Shown one piece after another: positions 1 to 8,905 of a DNA stretch of 64,000 bases. Positions within the stretch are counted from its first letter, which is position 1. Every line of letters begins with the position of its first letter. This stretch comes from Legionella antarctica (GTDB taxonomy: Bacteria > Pseudomonadota > Gammaproteobacteria > Legionellales > Legionellaceae): the NCBI RefSeq assembly GCF_011764505.1, contig NZ_AP022839.1, forward strand, positions 3,571,001 through 3,635,000, written 5' to 3'. Under the pieces are notes generated by a model. That model was given only the letters and a program-made list of their open reading frames with translations. It was not told where the DNA came from and did not search any database. Position numbers and translations under genes: made by a program.

Positions 1-257
1 CAATTGCCTCTAACCCAACGTAAGCTGTTATGTTCTTCAGGCAACTCTATTCGTAACCAATCTGGCGGGGTTTTGTTTATTTCTCTGAGAGGATAATGAT
101 AGCTTGGTTGTACCATTAAATGACCAGGATTGGATTTACTGTTTTTAGATTTATATGCAGGGCACACTTGTATGGCTTCAAAAGTACCACTAACTGGCAT
201 AGAAGCATTGACATTAAAGGTACAGAAAAGCAAAAACAGGGTAATGATTTTTATCAT
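1..257 (-). CDS. Probable RNase T2 family protein, N-terminal fragment
   Basis: An open frame starts at the ATG at 255-257 and runs off the left edge, so only about 85 N-terminal residues are visible. It begins with a clear signal peptide (MIKIITLFLLFCTFNVNA, cleavage probably before SMPVSG), so the product should be exported. The mature start, with SGTFEA, CPAYKSKN and a later SLRWVRGN, resembles from memory the N-terminal extension of Legionella T2-type ribonucleases; the catalytic motifs lie outside the window. A purine-rich AGGATG stands about 8 bases before the ATG. The frame is certain; the family call is tentative. Confidence 0.6.
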   Translation of the reverse strand, partial: MIKIITLFLLFCTFNVNASMPVSGTFEAIQVCPAYKSKNSKSNPGHLMVQPSYHYPLREINKTPPDWLRIELPEEHNSLRWVRGN

Positions 258-587
258 TGCGTCATCCTGACCAAATCTGATATGAACTATTATACATAAG
301 AGAAAAACGAAAGCCAGCACTAGAATTTTAGAGAATAATTTTGGCTTGACGCATTCCTATGTGAAGAGCTCTATAAAAAAAACTCCAATTTATGGAGTTT
401 AATGAGGCTGTCGCTAATTATGTGCTGGGAAACTTTCAAAATTCGAGCCAAGAGCAAATTTGTGGGGATAAGAAGGTCATCGTCAATTCTTGATAAGATT
501 TAGTGAAGATCATTTGCCAGAAGAAAATCTTAATTATCTCAAACTGATTTGCGCTCTAATAACCAGATTCTCTATCTCATTGCTTAG
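258..587. other. Intergenic stretch with a terminator and an ORF scrap
   Basis: No intact gene. It holds the hairpin at 373-400. Further right, a plus-strand open frame from about 472 runs into the antisense of the GGDEF pseudogene. It has no start codon. Its short peptide (FSEDHLPEENLNYLKLI) faintly recalls the end of a GAF domain and may be another decayed signalling fragment, but this is too short to assign. Confidence 0.4.
373..400 (-). terminator. Rho-independent terminator
   Basis: A 7-bp stem (AAACTCC paired with GGAGTTT, seven-base loop) is followed on the minus strand by a run of T. It lies downstream of the minus-strand PAS-GGDEF pseudogene and probably served that gene. Confidence 0.6.
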
Positions 588-1869
588 TCATCGCCTACGC
601 GAAAAACCAGGGTTCACTTTTCCTTTTTTTTGGTACATTCTATGATCAGCCACACGGATAATGTCATCAATTATCATCCCGTCTTGAGGAACGCAGGCTA
701 TACCTATACTGACACTGCCCTCAATTTTATTCCCCGATAAATTATAGGTCACGTTTAATGCCTTATAAATTTTTTCTGTAGCTAACTCTGCGTTACTGTA
801 GTTCTCAATCTCCGAAATGATAACAATAAACTCATCACCACCGATACGAGCCGCAAAATCTTCTTCCCGGATAGAATTAGATAACCGCTCTGCTAATTTT
901 ATTAAAAACAAATCACCAATTTTATGCCCATAGGTATCATTAACTGTTTTAAAAAGATTAACGTCGATAAATAACACTGCAAATTGACGGTTATGGCGTT
1001 GCGCTCTGGCCAGTTCATGCTCAAAATGAGTTTCAAATTGGCGTCGATTTGGAAGATTTGTTAATAAATCATAATGCGCTAGATGCTCTAATTGTTTCTG
1101 GGCTTTTCTTTGCTCTGTAATACTACGAATGATAACAAGATAGGATTTTTCTTCCTCTTCCAAACCAAAGCGTCTCACGGAAATTCGAAAAAAATGTTCC
1201 TCCTCCTGATCAATCAGATAAAATTCGAACTCCGTCCATCCATCGACATGTAAATTAAATAATTGCTAATTTTCATAGCTTGAGTCGGAAGGCCGAATCT
1301 TCATCAGCTCGAATATTTCAAGAATATTTTTACCTATCAGAGTAATGTGAGGCACACCAATCAGCTCATCAAATGCTCTATTACACCATTGAATAGTACC
1401 TTTTTTATTAGCCCAAATTACCGCCTCATCAATCGCATTAAATACAAGCTCCATTTTTGTAATGGTATTACGCAGGTGGCCTATTTGTTGATTATTTAGT
1501 TCTGTCATTTTGCTGATTCCAGGGGTTAAATTAGTGCACCAAATGCCCATTTCCCCTCTTTTTTTTCAGCATAAATAGTATGCTCTGCAGACAGCGACCC
1601 ACCTGAAGCGTGACAAATTGAAAGTGCTAAAGGTTTACCGAGTAATGTTGGTTTCTCCGTTTTTAAGAACCGTGAAAAACCAATGTCGTGGGCAGTATGA
1701 AATGCTTCTGGAATAATCATAAAAAGAGGGTTGCCGACAAGACTATGCTTTTCCCAACCGTACACCTTGTGAAACGTATTATTAATCTGGGTTACTATTT
1801 TCCTTCTTCATCTACTAAAATAGCAGGAATATCTTCTTGAGCAATCATTTCTGACAATTGTGTAGGCAT
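588..1869 (-). pseudogene. PAS-PAS-GGDEF diguanylate cyclase, inactivated
   Basis: Three adjacent minus-strand reading frames make one ancestral gene. The start ATG at 1867-1869 follows an AAAGGA ribosome site. The frame then breaks in a T-run at 1798-1801 (an A lost on the coding strand), continues as a PAS domain (YGWEKHSLVG onward), shifts again near 1526-1550, continues into a second PAS domain, and meets an in-frame TAG at 1266-1268. Beyond the TAG the same frame continues without loss through the PAS end and a complete GGDEF domain, with RIGGDEF and an upstream RxxD inhibitory-site motif (REED). When intact it would have been a cytoplasmic c-di-GMP synthase of about 425 residues. Restart at the GTG at 1176-1178 could still give an isolated GGDEF domain, so residual activity cannot be excluded. 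Confidence 0.85.
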
Positions 1870-1964
1870 ATCTTAAATCCTTTTAATTTTATACAAGTGT
1901 AGCATGTGTTTTTACTATCGTAATGCTGTTCCTAACAATAAAAACAAGGATACTCTTCTCCCAA

Positions 1965-2130
1965 AGCATTCCTCAAGATGAACCTGCTTACTCGAAACAA
2001 GAATTAATAATACTCCGCGGTAAACTCAATGATCGTGAAGACTAATTGGTAATCAAATCAATGCTCATTTCAAGGTTGCAGAAAAAACATAATGGCACAC
2101 AAGGTTAAAATATGCCGAAAATTCAATTAG
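1965..2130 (+). pseudogene. Remnant of a LuxR/FixJ-type response regulator HTH
   Basis: Short plus-strand frames spell pieces of a LuxR-family DNA-binding domain: YSKQELIILRGKLN, then in another frame GNQINAHFKVAEKT (2048-2089), then MAHKVKICRKFN (2092-2127). The order and the EKT...AHKxKI pattern fit the recognition-helix region of NarL/FixJ proteins. At least two frameshifts and stops separate the pieces, and no receiver domain is visible. It lies next to the dead PAS-GGDEF gene on the other strand, so both may come from one lost signalling locus. The match is by eye. Confidence 0.45.
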
Positions 2131-2162
2131 CAAGTTATGCATGAAGAGCAGAAATTATAAGC

Positions 2163-3806
2163 TTAAAAAGGATTAATTGGAGGTAATATTTGCGGTTTTC
2201 GTTTTGTTCTGACCCGAGTTCGCTTTACCGAATAAACAGCTCTCAATAACTCATCTCCACGCCATAAATTTTTATCTTCACTGCCATACAAAACCTGTGA
2301 AAGTATCTGCAGTTGTTTTTTTAAATACGCATCTCGAACCAATCTGGTCAAGTCAGTCAGATTTAATAAGGGAGCATCTGGCCAATGCAGGGCAGCCCAT
2401 TTTAGTAAAGCATCACGTGCATTTTGTGGGTTACCTTGCGAACAGGCTTTATCTAACTCTTCTAAAGCTCTTTTATACTGACCTTTACCTAAATTTCTTG
2501 AGCGTCGCTGCCATCCCCATAATCCCAAGGTAACAATCCAGGCCAGGGCAAAAAGAGCCGCTACAATCCAGGCCCAATTATCAGATGTTGAAGAAGAGGA
2601 TCGGGAGGCAGAAGGGGATTGTTGGGTTACATTATCCCTGTTGACTGTTGGATAAGCAGTATTTTTCACTGCTTCTGAACTTGATGGAGTAATCTCCAGA
2701 CTTCTTGGAGCTAAAATTGCCGTTTCTTCCTTTCCGGTCTCTGTGTTAAACCAGGGGAGACTTAATTCAGGAATCGTTACTTTGCCTGCTTTGTTAAATA
2801 AATAAGTCACCTTAATTTCGGTGGTACCAACCAATTCGCCATGTTTTACCTGGTTATGATCAGCACCTTTTTCAGGATAAACGCTAAATGTATCTGTTTC
2901 GCTAAAATCAAGAGTAGGTAGTAATTGAGCAGGGATAGCAACACCTTCCAAGGTAATTGTTCTCGTCAACGTACTTCCTTGGCTAATATTTTGACTGGAG
3001 TTTTCATAGTGCTCACTTAACCTGACCTGTTTAGCTGGTAACCATGTTTTCCCTTTATATTGATCCGGAACTGATTGTACTTTCAAATTGACAGGTTTGT
3101 CTTTTGCCTGGATGCGTTGAGGGTCAATATCATAAACCAGTGCAGTAAAGATAGGGGAAGTTATTTTTAAAGGGCCGCTTTTTTGCGGAAAAATAGCATA
3201 GCTTTGTTCCTCAACCATGTAATTAGTATTGTTTTGCATTTTTTGATAGCGCTTTTGTTCACCTAATGGGATCAGCAATGCATCTTCCACCTGGGGACCT
3301 TGATAATCTGCATTTAATAGCTGTTTGCTGTTATATAATCTAACCGTATATATAATTTGCTGGTTAATATAAGGTTTTTTTTCATCAACCTCTGCAGTCA
3401 GGATCACGTCCTGCGATTGTGATGAATCAATTTGCACGTCTTGAGTTTTGGAGCCAGCCTCCACATTAATGGTGATTGGGGTACTTTGCTCCAACCCGAT
3501 TTTTATCGCAGGTATCGTTAATGTACCCATCTTCCTTGCTCTTAAAGCAACCACCCACTGGCTGGATGATTGGGCTTGTCCATTGATAATCGAATAATTA
3601 ACATTTCTTTCTGTACCCAAAATAACAAAATCTTTTTGTAGAGCAGTTAGATCAGGCACCCCCCCATTCTGCGTATCCGTTTGAATTAAGGTTAATTTAA
3701 ATGCTTCCCCCATAGTAACCTGAGAAGGATCAACCTGCACTTGAATATCGGCTTGTGCCAACACGCTGAATAAACTTAAAAAAGCCCATATGATTAATTT
3801 GTTCAT
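2163..3806 (-). CDS. batD: BatD-like oxygen-tolerance protein
   Basis: 547 residues, last gene of the Bat operon. The start is the ATG at 3804-3806, which overlaps the batC stop as ATGA; an upstream GTG is also in frame. The product has a signal peptide ending near AQADIQV, a long extracytoplasmic beta-rich region typical of BatD (VDPSQVTMGEAF near the start, then repeated immunoglobulin-like segments), a Ser-rich linker, one membrane helix (WAWIVAALFALAWIVTLGLW, about residues 413-432) and a basic cytoplasmic tail. BatD proteins work with BatA and BatB in an envelope complex linked to stress tolerance; the biochemical role is not settled. Length and topology are normal for the family. Confidence 0.85.
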   Translation of the reverse strand: MNKLIIWAFLSLFSVLAQADIQVQVDPSQVTMGEAFKLTLIQTDTQNGGVPDLTALQKDFVILGTERNVNYSIINGQAQSSSQWVVALRARKMGTLTIPAIKIGLEQSTPITINVEAGSKTQDVQIDSSQSQDVILTAEVDEKKPYINQQIIYTVRLYNSKQLLNADYQGPQVEDALLIPLGEQKRYQKMQNNTNYMVEEQSYAIFPQKSGPLKITSPIFTALVYDIDPQRIQAKDKPVNLKVQSVPDQYKGKTWLPAKQVRLSEHYENSSQNISQGSTLTRTITLEGVAIPAQLLPTLDFSETDTFSVYPEKGADHNQVKHGELVGTTEIKVTYLFNKAGKVTIPELSLPWFNTETGKEETAILAPRSLEITPSSSEAVKNTAYPTVNRDNVTQQSPSASRSSSSTSDNWAWIVAALFALAWIVTLGLWGWQRRSRNLGKGQYKRALEELDKACSQGNPQNARDALLKWAALHWPDAPLLNLTDLTRLVRDAYLKKQLQILSQVLYGSEDKNLWRGDELLRAVYSVKRTRVRTKRKPQILPPINPF

Positions 3807-4570
3807 CGATACCACCCACGCTCTCTTCTTAAATGATCACGTAAAAATTTCTCTCTCATCAATCCACCCGGATCATCCGGGATTAAGCGTAACCATTGTT
3901 CTTTTGCTTTCTGTTTCTCTTTATCCGCCTGGGATTGCTCTTTCCCTTCTTTTTTTTCTTTATCTTTTTTATTTTGATCTTGTTTTGGATTCTGCTGCTG
4001 CTCGTTAGTTTGATCTTTGTTTTGTTGATCTTTGTTTTGTTGATCTTTGTTTTGTTGATCTTTGTTTTGTTGATCTTTGTTTTGCTGATCTTTGTTTTGT
4101 TGATCTTTGTTTTGCTTATCTTTGTTCTGCTGATCTTTGTTTTGTTGATCTTTGTTTTGCTGATCTTTGTTTTGTTTTTTTTCTTTATCTTTCTTTAAAA
4201 GATCTTTAATTAAGTTACGATTATAAATGGCATCCTGATTATTGGGATTTAATGCTAAAGCTTTCTCATAAGCTTTTATAGCCTGTTCATATTGGCCTAA
4301 ATGAGCTAATGCATTACCTTGATTATAATAGCCTTCCTCATTATTAAGGTCTTTAAACAACTCTAAAGCATGCTGATAATCTCCAGATTTGTATGCAGCT
4401 GCTGCAGCCCAATCTTTGCGTTCAAAGGTATCCTTTGCTTGAGCAAACTGTCCTTTTTCCATTAAAAATTGTGCCTGTTGATCTGGGGTATACCACAAGT
4501 CCTGCCAGCTCCATGCCAAAGCCTGAGAGGATAATAATGAGGTTATTAGAAAGATCAAACAACGCATCAT
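3803..4570 (-). CDS. batC: BatC-like TPR protein with QNKDQ repeats
   Basis: 255 residues from the ATG at 4568-4570, which overlaps the batB stop as ATGA and follows AGAGGGTGG; a longer in-frame start at 4642 would lie deep in batB and lacks support. The protein has a signal peptide (CLIFLITSLLSSQALA), then at least two TPR units (EEGYYNQGNALAHLGQYEQAI and KAYEKALALNPNN), then a very charged region with about eleven QNKDQ pentapeptides and further Lys/Gln/Glu-rich sequence, ending DDPGGLMREKFL...GWYR. That end motif is typical of Bat-operon TPR proteins. It is probably periplasmic and an assembly partner of BatA/BatB. The repeat tract is the odd feature and is likely to vary in length between strains. 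Confidence 0.85.
   Translation of the reverse strand: MMRCLIFLITSLLSSQALAWSWQDLWYTPDQQAQFLMEKGQFAQAKDTFERKDWAAAAAYKSGDYQHALELFKDLNNEEGYYNQGNALAHLGQYEQAIKAYEKALALNPNNQDAIYNRNLIKDLLKKDKEKKQNKDQQNKDQQNKDQQNKDKQNKDQQNKDQQNKDQQNKDQQNKDQQNKDQQNKDQTNEQQQNPKQDQNKKDKEKKEGKEQSQADKEKQKAKEQWLRLIPDDPGGLMREKFLRDHLRRERGWYR
4010..4174 (-). repeat. 15-bp tandem repeat in batC, about 11 copies
   Basis: Eleven near-perfect copies of a 15-bp unit (plus strand gatctttgttttgtt), each coding Gln-Asn-Lys-Asp-Gln. One copy reads QNKDK and a few carry silent changes. As the unit is a multiple of three, copy-number change keeps the frame. Confidence 0.95.
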
Positions 4571-5499
4571 GCTGCCACCCTCTGTAACCAGCCACGCTGA
4601 AATACGGGTAATAAAAAAAGTAATGCACCGATTAAAAACCAACGCCCTTCATCACGCCAAAGTGGAACATCATCTTCCAGACTAAGAGCAAAAAATTTGT
4701 TTTTATTGCTTGCATTTATCCATTGATCTAAATCGCTTGAATCAGGCGAATACTGTATTAATTGCCCATGACCAGATGCCGCAAATTGCTGAAACAATGG
4801 ATTTAAATTTCTATCTGCTTTCACTGGCATGATTGAGGATGTAATACCTTGCTGAGCTAATTTTTTTGCTGTTTCCATAGCTTTAGAAGAAGGGGTATCC
4901 GCAGTTAAAACCAGGATCTGTCCCTGTTTATAACCCGCTTGCTCAATCAAGTGACTCGCTTCCTTCAATGCAAAATCCAGTTTATGCCCGCCTACAGGCA
5001 TAATATCGGGGGTCAATGTAGATAATAGTGAAGAAATCGTTTGCCCATCGTCTGTTAATGGAGAGACTACAAAAGGTTCTGCTGTAAATACGACTAGCCC
5101 TATTTGCCCTATATCTTTACGTTCAAATAAATCATGCAATTTAAATTTAGCACGACTCAAACGGTTGGGGGTTAAATCAGAAATCATCATATTAGAGGAC
5201 ATATCTAATACCAAAACTCTTGGCAATATGGGTTTATAAGTTGGCACCGATAGTTTATACCAGGTAGGGCCTGCCATACTAAAAATCATACACAAAGCAC
5301 TCAAAAATAAAAAGGATAAAGAGGTCATGCGCTTACCCTGCCCTTTTTTCTGCAATAGATGCGCAAGCAAATGACTATCACATACCTCACTCCACGCATG
5401 TAATTTGGGAGTTTGCCGCCATAGAATTACAGCAAGTCCTAGTAAAGGGATTATGACCATGAGCCACCAGGGTCTTAAAAAATGAAATTCAGCTATCAT
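4567..5499 (-). CDS. batB: BatB-like VWA-domain membrane protein
   Basis: 310 residues. An N-terminal membrane segment (PWWLMVIIPLLGLAVILW) and a second near residues 60-75 come before a von Willebrand factor A domain (about 90-270), and a C-terminal segment (WFLIGALLFLLPVF) closes the protein. The metal-ion-dependent adhesion site reads DMSSNM instead of the usual DxSxS, so the last serine is replaced by Asn; BatA next door keeps DLSGSM. It overlaps batA by four bases at its start and batC by four at its end, so translation is probably coupled. The role is inferred from the family: a VWA scaffold acting with BatA, BatD and MoxR at the inner membrane. Confidence 0.85.
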   Translation of the reverse strand: MIAEFHFLRPWWLMVIIPLLGLAVILWRQTPKLHAWSEVCDSHLLAHLLQKKGQGKRMTSLSFLFLSALCMIFSMAGPTWYKLSVPTYKPILPRVLVLDMSSNMMISDLTPNRLSRAKFKLHDLFERKDIGQIGLVVFTAEPFVVSPLTDDGQTISSLLSTLTPDIMPVGGHKLDFALKEASHLIEQAGYKQGQILVLTADTPSSKAMETAKKLAQQGITSSIMPVKADRNLNPLFQQFAASGHGQLIQYSPDSSDLDQWINASNKNKFFALSLEDDVPLWRDEGRWFLIGALLFLLPVFQRGWLQRVAA

Positions 5500-6524
5500 G
5501 ATTTAAACCCCTCCCTTCGCTGAATAAACGAATTCATTTCTGAAGCTAAATGAGCTTTGTCCCCCATCCAATAAAAACATAGGAGCAAAGCAAATCCAAC
5601 AAACCAGGGATAATAGTCTTTTTGAGGACGAATAGTTGCTTGTTCCTGACTGGTTGTTTCCAGCGCATTAATCGTTTTATAGATTGCTTGTAACGTTTCT
5701 GTATCTGTGGCCCGGAAATAACGACCGCCCGTCATATCTGCCATTTCCTTTAAGGTTTCTTCATCCAGATCCGCAGACGCATTGAGGATTAAAAAATCAT
5801 TGGACAGGGCTCTGGGATCAGCTTCGGAGCCTAAGCCTATGGTATATATTTTAATTCCATCGTCTTTAGCTAACTCTGCTGCTTTTAAGGGTGCCAATAC
5901 TCCAGAATTGTTAGCTCCGTCTGTTAACAGAATAATAATTCGTCCTGTGTCTGGTACATTCTCCAAGCGTTTCACCGCCAATCCGACAGCATCACCAATT
6001 GAGGTTGTTTTACCAGCAAGACCGGCTGTTGCGTCTTCAATACGCATTAAAACACTATGCCGATCGTAAGTTAGAGGTGTCTGCAAATACGCACGGGTAC
6101 CAAACAAAATTAAGCCGATTCTATCGCCAATTCTATCCTGAACAAATTGTTCAGCAGCACGCTTAACAACGGTCAAACGGCTTGTTGCGCGCCCATGCAA
6201 TAACATATCATTTATTTCCATGCTACCTGATAAATCAAGAGCCATCATAATATTATAACCTTCCCGAACCATCGGTCTTGGTTCACCAACCCAACGAGGC
6301 CCCGCTAAAGCAAAAACTAATAATAACCAAATTAGAGCCGGAATTAACAAGAGTGATTGAGCTGAAGCAGAGCGCTTCTCCTGCTCTACAATCCCTAACA
6401 TCGCCTCAAAAAAAGGAACTTTTAACGCAGCTGGAAGCTTTACCCGGGCACGAGGTAATAAATACCAGCATAGCAAAGGCAGGGGAAGAAGCAGCAATAA
6501 CCATGGAGAGGCTAATTCGAACAT
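5496..6524 (-). CDS. batA: BatA-like VWA-domain membrane protein
   Basis: 342 residues from the ATG at 6522-6524, chosen because GAGGAG stands six bases upstream; an in-frame start at 6548 is less likely. Order: FELASPWLLLLLPLPLL membrane segment, second hydrophobic stretch near residue 65, VWA domain from about 90 with an intact metal site (ALDLSGSM) and the later LLTDGANNSG loop, then a C-terminal membrane helix (YPWFVGFALLLCFYWM). It overlaps the DUF4381 gene upstream by 13 bases and batB downstream by four. This is the best-conserved VWA protein of the operon and the likely client or partner of the MoxR ATPase. Confidence 0.88.
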   Translation of the reverse strand: MFELASPWLLLLLPLPLLCWYLLPRARVKLPAALKVPFFEAMLGIVEQEKRSASAQSLLLIPALIWLLLVFALAGPRWVGEPRPMVREGYNIMMALDLSGSMEINDMLLHGRATSRLTVVKRAAEQFVQDRIGDRIGLILFGTRAYLQTPLTYDRHSVLMRIEDATAGLAGKTTSIGDAVGLAVKRLENVPDTGRIIILLTDGANNSGVLAPLKAAELAKDDGIKIYTIGLGSEADPRALSNDFLILNASADLDEETLKEMADMTGGRYFRATDTETLQAIYKTINALETTSQEQATIRPQKDYYPWFVGFALLLCFYWMGDKAHLASEMNSFIQRREGFKS

Positions 6525-6997
6525 GGAGCTCCTCTTTGTTTTATCCAACGCTGTGCACGCGTGATGAGTGGTTTGAGATTCACTGTCTCAGATGTTTTAA
6601 AAGGCGAATCCAAGAGCATCGATTTAACCGGTTTAAAATCAATTCCCTTAGAGGTTTGATTTAAAAACTCCACCCATGCATCGCCAATAATACTGGCAAC
6701 TTCGGACCGCGGATAATATACCAGGGCCACTCGTCTCAACAACTCAGAAATCCGGGCACTGGCTAATGGTGCATTTTGATCTTTTTCATATTGCTCTTTG
6801 TAGCTTTTGAGTAATTGAAGCGCTTGTTTTTTTGCTAAAGCATTAGCATGTCTTTTATAAGTAACATAAATCAGGGTTATTATTAAAAACAAAATAAAGA
6901 AAATTAGTACGTAATAACCGGAGGCTAAGGGCCACCAGCCAATCGATTCTGGAAGATGAATGTCTTTTAATTGCGCTAACGCATCTGCTTTAGCCAC
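6512..6997 (-). CDS. DUF4381 family membrane protein
   Basis: 161 residues from a GTG start at 6995-6997 preceded by AGGAGGACTC, which decides the start; it overlaps the DUF58 stop by eight bases. The N terminus (LAQLKDIHLPESIGWWPLA) followed by one membrane helix (GYYVLIFFILFLIITLIYV) and a soluble helical C terminus is the usual DUF4381 form. Genes of this family sit between DUF58 and batA in MoxR operons. Its function is unknown; its place suggests a part of the same inner-membrane complex. Confidence 0.82.
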   Translation of the reverse strand: MAKADALAQLKDIHLPESIGWWPLASGYYVLIFFILFLIITLIYVTYKRHANALAKKQALQLLKSYKEQYEKDQNAPLASARISELLRRVALVYYPRSEVASIIGDAWVEFLNQTSKGIDFKPVKSMLLDSPFKTSETVNLKPLITRAQRWIKQRGAPCSN

Positions 6998-7901
6998 GAG
7001 TCCTCCTGGGAAAAGTCTGACGAACCAATGGTGCTAAATCCGTATCGGACATGACTTGTACATATTGAATTTTTAAGCGTTTAAATTGCTCTTTTAATTG
7101 TTCTATTCTTTGCTGACAATAGAGTTCATATGCTGTATTCACCGCTTCCAGAGAGGTATCGAGGATTAGTTCCTGCTGTCCGTTGGTAATGGCATATTGC
7201 TGAGGTTTGGGGGGGGCAAGCTCCACAGGATCACAAATATGGTAAGCCAAGATATCATTATGGGCACGCAATCGATTCAAGTGTTGCTCACACTCGCTAT
7301 CCATGGAATAAAAATCACTGATTAAGACTAAAACACTCCCCGGTCTGATTACCCGTCGTAATCTGACCAAGGCATCACTTAGCATTCGAGGCTTTTCAGC
7401 GCGTTGCTCATCAGTCTGTGCAGTATATTGGCTCAGAGATGCGAGTAAAGGAAGCACTCCCGAATCACGCCCTCGTGGAGTAAATTCACTATGCTGAGTA
7501 GCTGAGAAAAAAAACCCGCCAATCCGATCACCTTGCTTCATTACTGTCCAGGCTAATATGGACGCTAATCGTGCTGCTATCACTGATTTAAATGCGATTT
7601 TAGTACCAAAAATCATGGAAGGATTGAAATCAGCTAAAATCACTACCGGACGCTCTCGTTCCTCTTGATAAATTTTGACGTGAGGTCTTCCGGTGCGAGC
7701 CGTGACTCGCCACTCCATATGGCGAATTTCATCACCCGCCTGATAATTTCTTACTTCGGCAAAATCCATACCCCGACCACGTAATTTAGACAAATGAGTT
7801 CCAGAGCGTAGAGCCCTCATTTCAGGTTGATATTGAACCGATTGAGCATAGCGTCTGAGACTTATTAATTCGTTTAATTCTGCGGTAACACCATCAGCCA
7901 T
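6990..7901 (-). CDS. DUF58 domain protein of the MoxR operon
   Basis: 303 residues; AGAGG lies seven bases before the ATG. The family signature is clear: a central GRGMDFAEVRNYQAGDEIRH block followed by EWRVTARTGRPHVKIYQEER, then a VWA-like fold with VILADFNPSMIFG (a degenerate metal site) and VLVLISDFYSMD. There is no membrane segment, so it is cytoplasmic. It sits eight bases after moxR. DUF58 proteins almost always accompany MoxR ATPases and are thought to be their adaptors or substrates; that role is inferred here. Confidence 0.88.
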   Translation of the reverse strand: MADGVTAELNELISLRRYAQSVQYQPEMRALRSGTHLSKLRGRGMDFAEVRNYQAGDEIRHMEWRVTARTGRPHVKIYQEERERPVVILADFNPSMIFGTKIAFKSVIAARLASILAWTVMKQGDRIGGFFFSATQHSEFTPRGRDSGVLPLLASLSQYTAQTDEQRAEKPRMLSDALVRLRRVIRPGSVLVLISDFYSMDSECEQHLNRLRAHNDILAYHICDPVELAPPKPQQYAITNGQQELILDTSLEAVNTAYELYCQQRIEQLKEQFKRLKIQYVQVMSDTDLAPLVRQTFPRRTRG

Positions 7902-7909
7902 AAAAACCT

Positions 7910-8905
7910 CTAAGGGATAGCAACCAAACGTAATAAGGCATCGATAAAATCATCGCTGCTTACACCTTCAGCTTCGGCCTCAAAACTTAACAAGACCCTA
8001 TGACGCAACACATCATGGGCAATAGCATGAAGGTCATCTGGGGTCACATAATCTCGACCAGCAAGCCAGGCATGGGCTTTAGAGCATCGATCCAAGGCAA
8101 TAGTGGCCCGTGGACTGGCTCCAAAACGTAACCATCGACCTAACTCCTCACTGTAGACAGCTGGATTACGTGTTGCAATCACCAACTGTACCAGATAATT
8201 TTCTAAAGCTTCGCTGGTGTGCACCTGAAGTACTTGCTTTCGCGCCTCAAAAAGAGTTTTCTGGGATAGTTTTGCTGTTTTTGTTGTTTTTGCTGCAGAA
8301 GTTCCCAATGCTTCTTTTCTGGCTAAGGATAAAATTTCATGTTCAACTTTAGCATCAGGGTAACCAATCTTCACATACATTAAAAATCGATCTAGTTGTG
8401 CTTCCGGTAGAGGATACGTGCCTTCTTGTTCAATGGGGTTTTGCGTTGCCATAACTAAAAATAATTCAGGCAAAGGATATGTTTTACCACCAATAGTCAC
8501 TTGTCTTTCTGCCATCGCCTCAAGTAAAGCAGATTGAACTTTAGCTGGAGCCCGATTAATTTCATCTGCAAGGATAAGGTGATGAAAAATAGGGCCTGGT
8601 TGAAATACAAACGAACCATTTTGCGGATGGTATACATCCGTTCCTGTCAAATCACCGGGCAATAAGTCTGGTGTAAATTGAATTCTATGGGAGTCTCCCT
8701 CAACCCCGTCCGACAACTCTTTAACCGCTCGTGTTTTCGCTAAACCAGGAGCACCCTCTACTAACAAGTGGCCGTCAGCAAGCAAGGCAATTAACAGTCG
8801 GGAGATCAAACCCTTTTGACCTAAAATCTGCGAATTAAGATGGCTACTTAGCTGCAACACCTGCTGTTGCACAGAAGCCACGATTTTATCGTCTAACTGC
8901 TCCAT
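7910..8905 (-). CDS. moxR: MoxR-family AAA+ ATPase
   Basis: 331 residues if translation starts at the ATG at 8903-8905, which has AAAGGGTG at proper distance; the ATG at 8914 is almost on top of that site. Walker A is EGAPGLAKT, Walker B is LILADEINRAP, sensor 1 is MATQNPIEQEGTYPLPEAQLDRF and arginine-finger and lid elements follow, ending in a winged C terminus. As the first gene of the seven-gene Bat operon it probably acts as a chaperone-like ATPase remodelling the VWA proteins encoded downstream. Length and motifs are normal. About 190 bases without a gene lie upstream and should hold the operon promoter; no clear -35/-10 pair could be fixed there. Confidence 0.92.
   Translation of the reverse strand: MEQLDDKIVASVQQQVLQLSSHLNSQILGQKGLISRLLIALLADGHLLVEGAPGLAKTRAVKELSDGVEGDSHRIQFTPDLLPGDLTGTDVYHPQNGSFVFQPGPIFHHLILADEINRAPAKVQSALLEAMAERQVTIGGKTYPLPELFLVMATQNPIEQEGTYPLPEAQLDRFLMYVKIGYPDAKVEHEILSLARKEALGTSAAKTTKTAKLSQKTLFEARKQVLQVHTSEALENYLVQLVIATRNPAVYSEELGRWLRFGASPRATIALDRCSKAHAWLAGRDYVTPDDLHAIAHDVLRHRVLLSFEAEAEGVSSDDFIDALLRLVAIP

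Noticed and set aside
472..645. Plus-strand frame with a GAF-like end
   Set aside because: No start codon, short, overlaps the antisense of the GGDEF pseudogene; resemblance too weak to call a gene.
3896..4198. Open frame antisense to batC coding a long Leu/Ile/Phe/Val-rich repeat
   Set aside because: It is the complement of the QNKDQ repeat; its hydrophobic repeats come only from the antisense of CAA/AAC/AAA/GAT codons.
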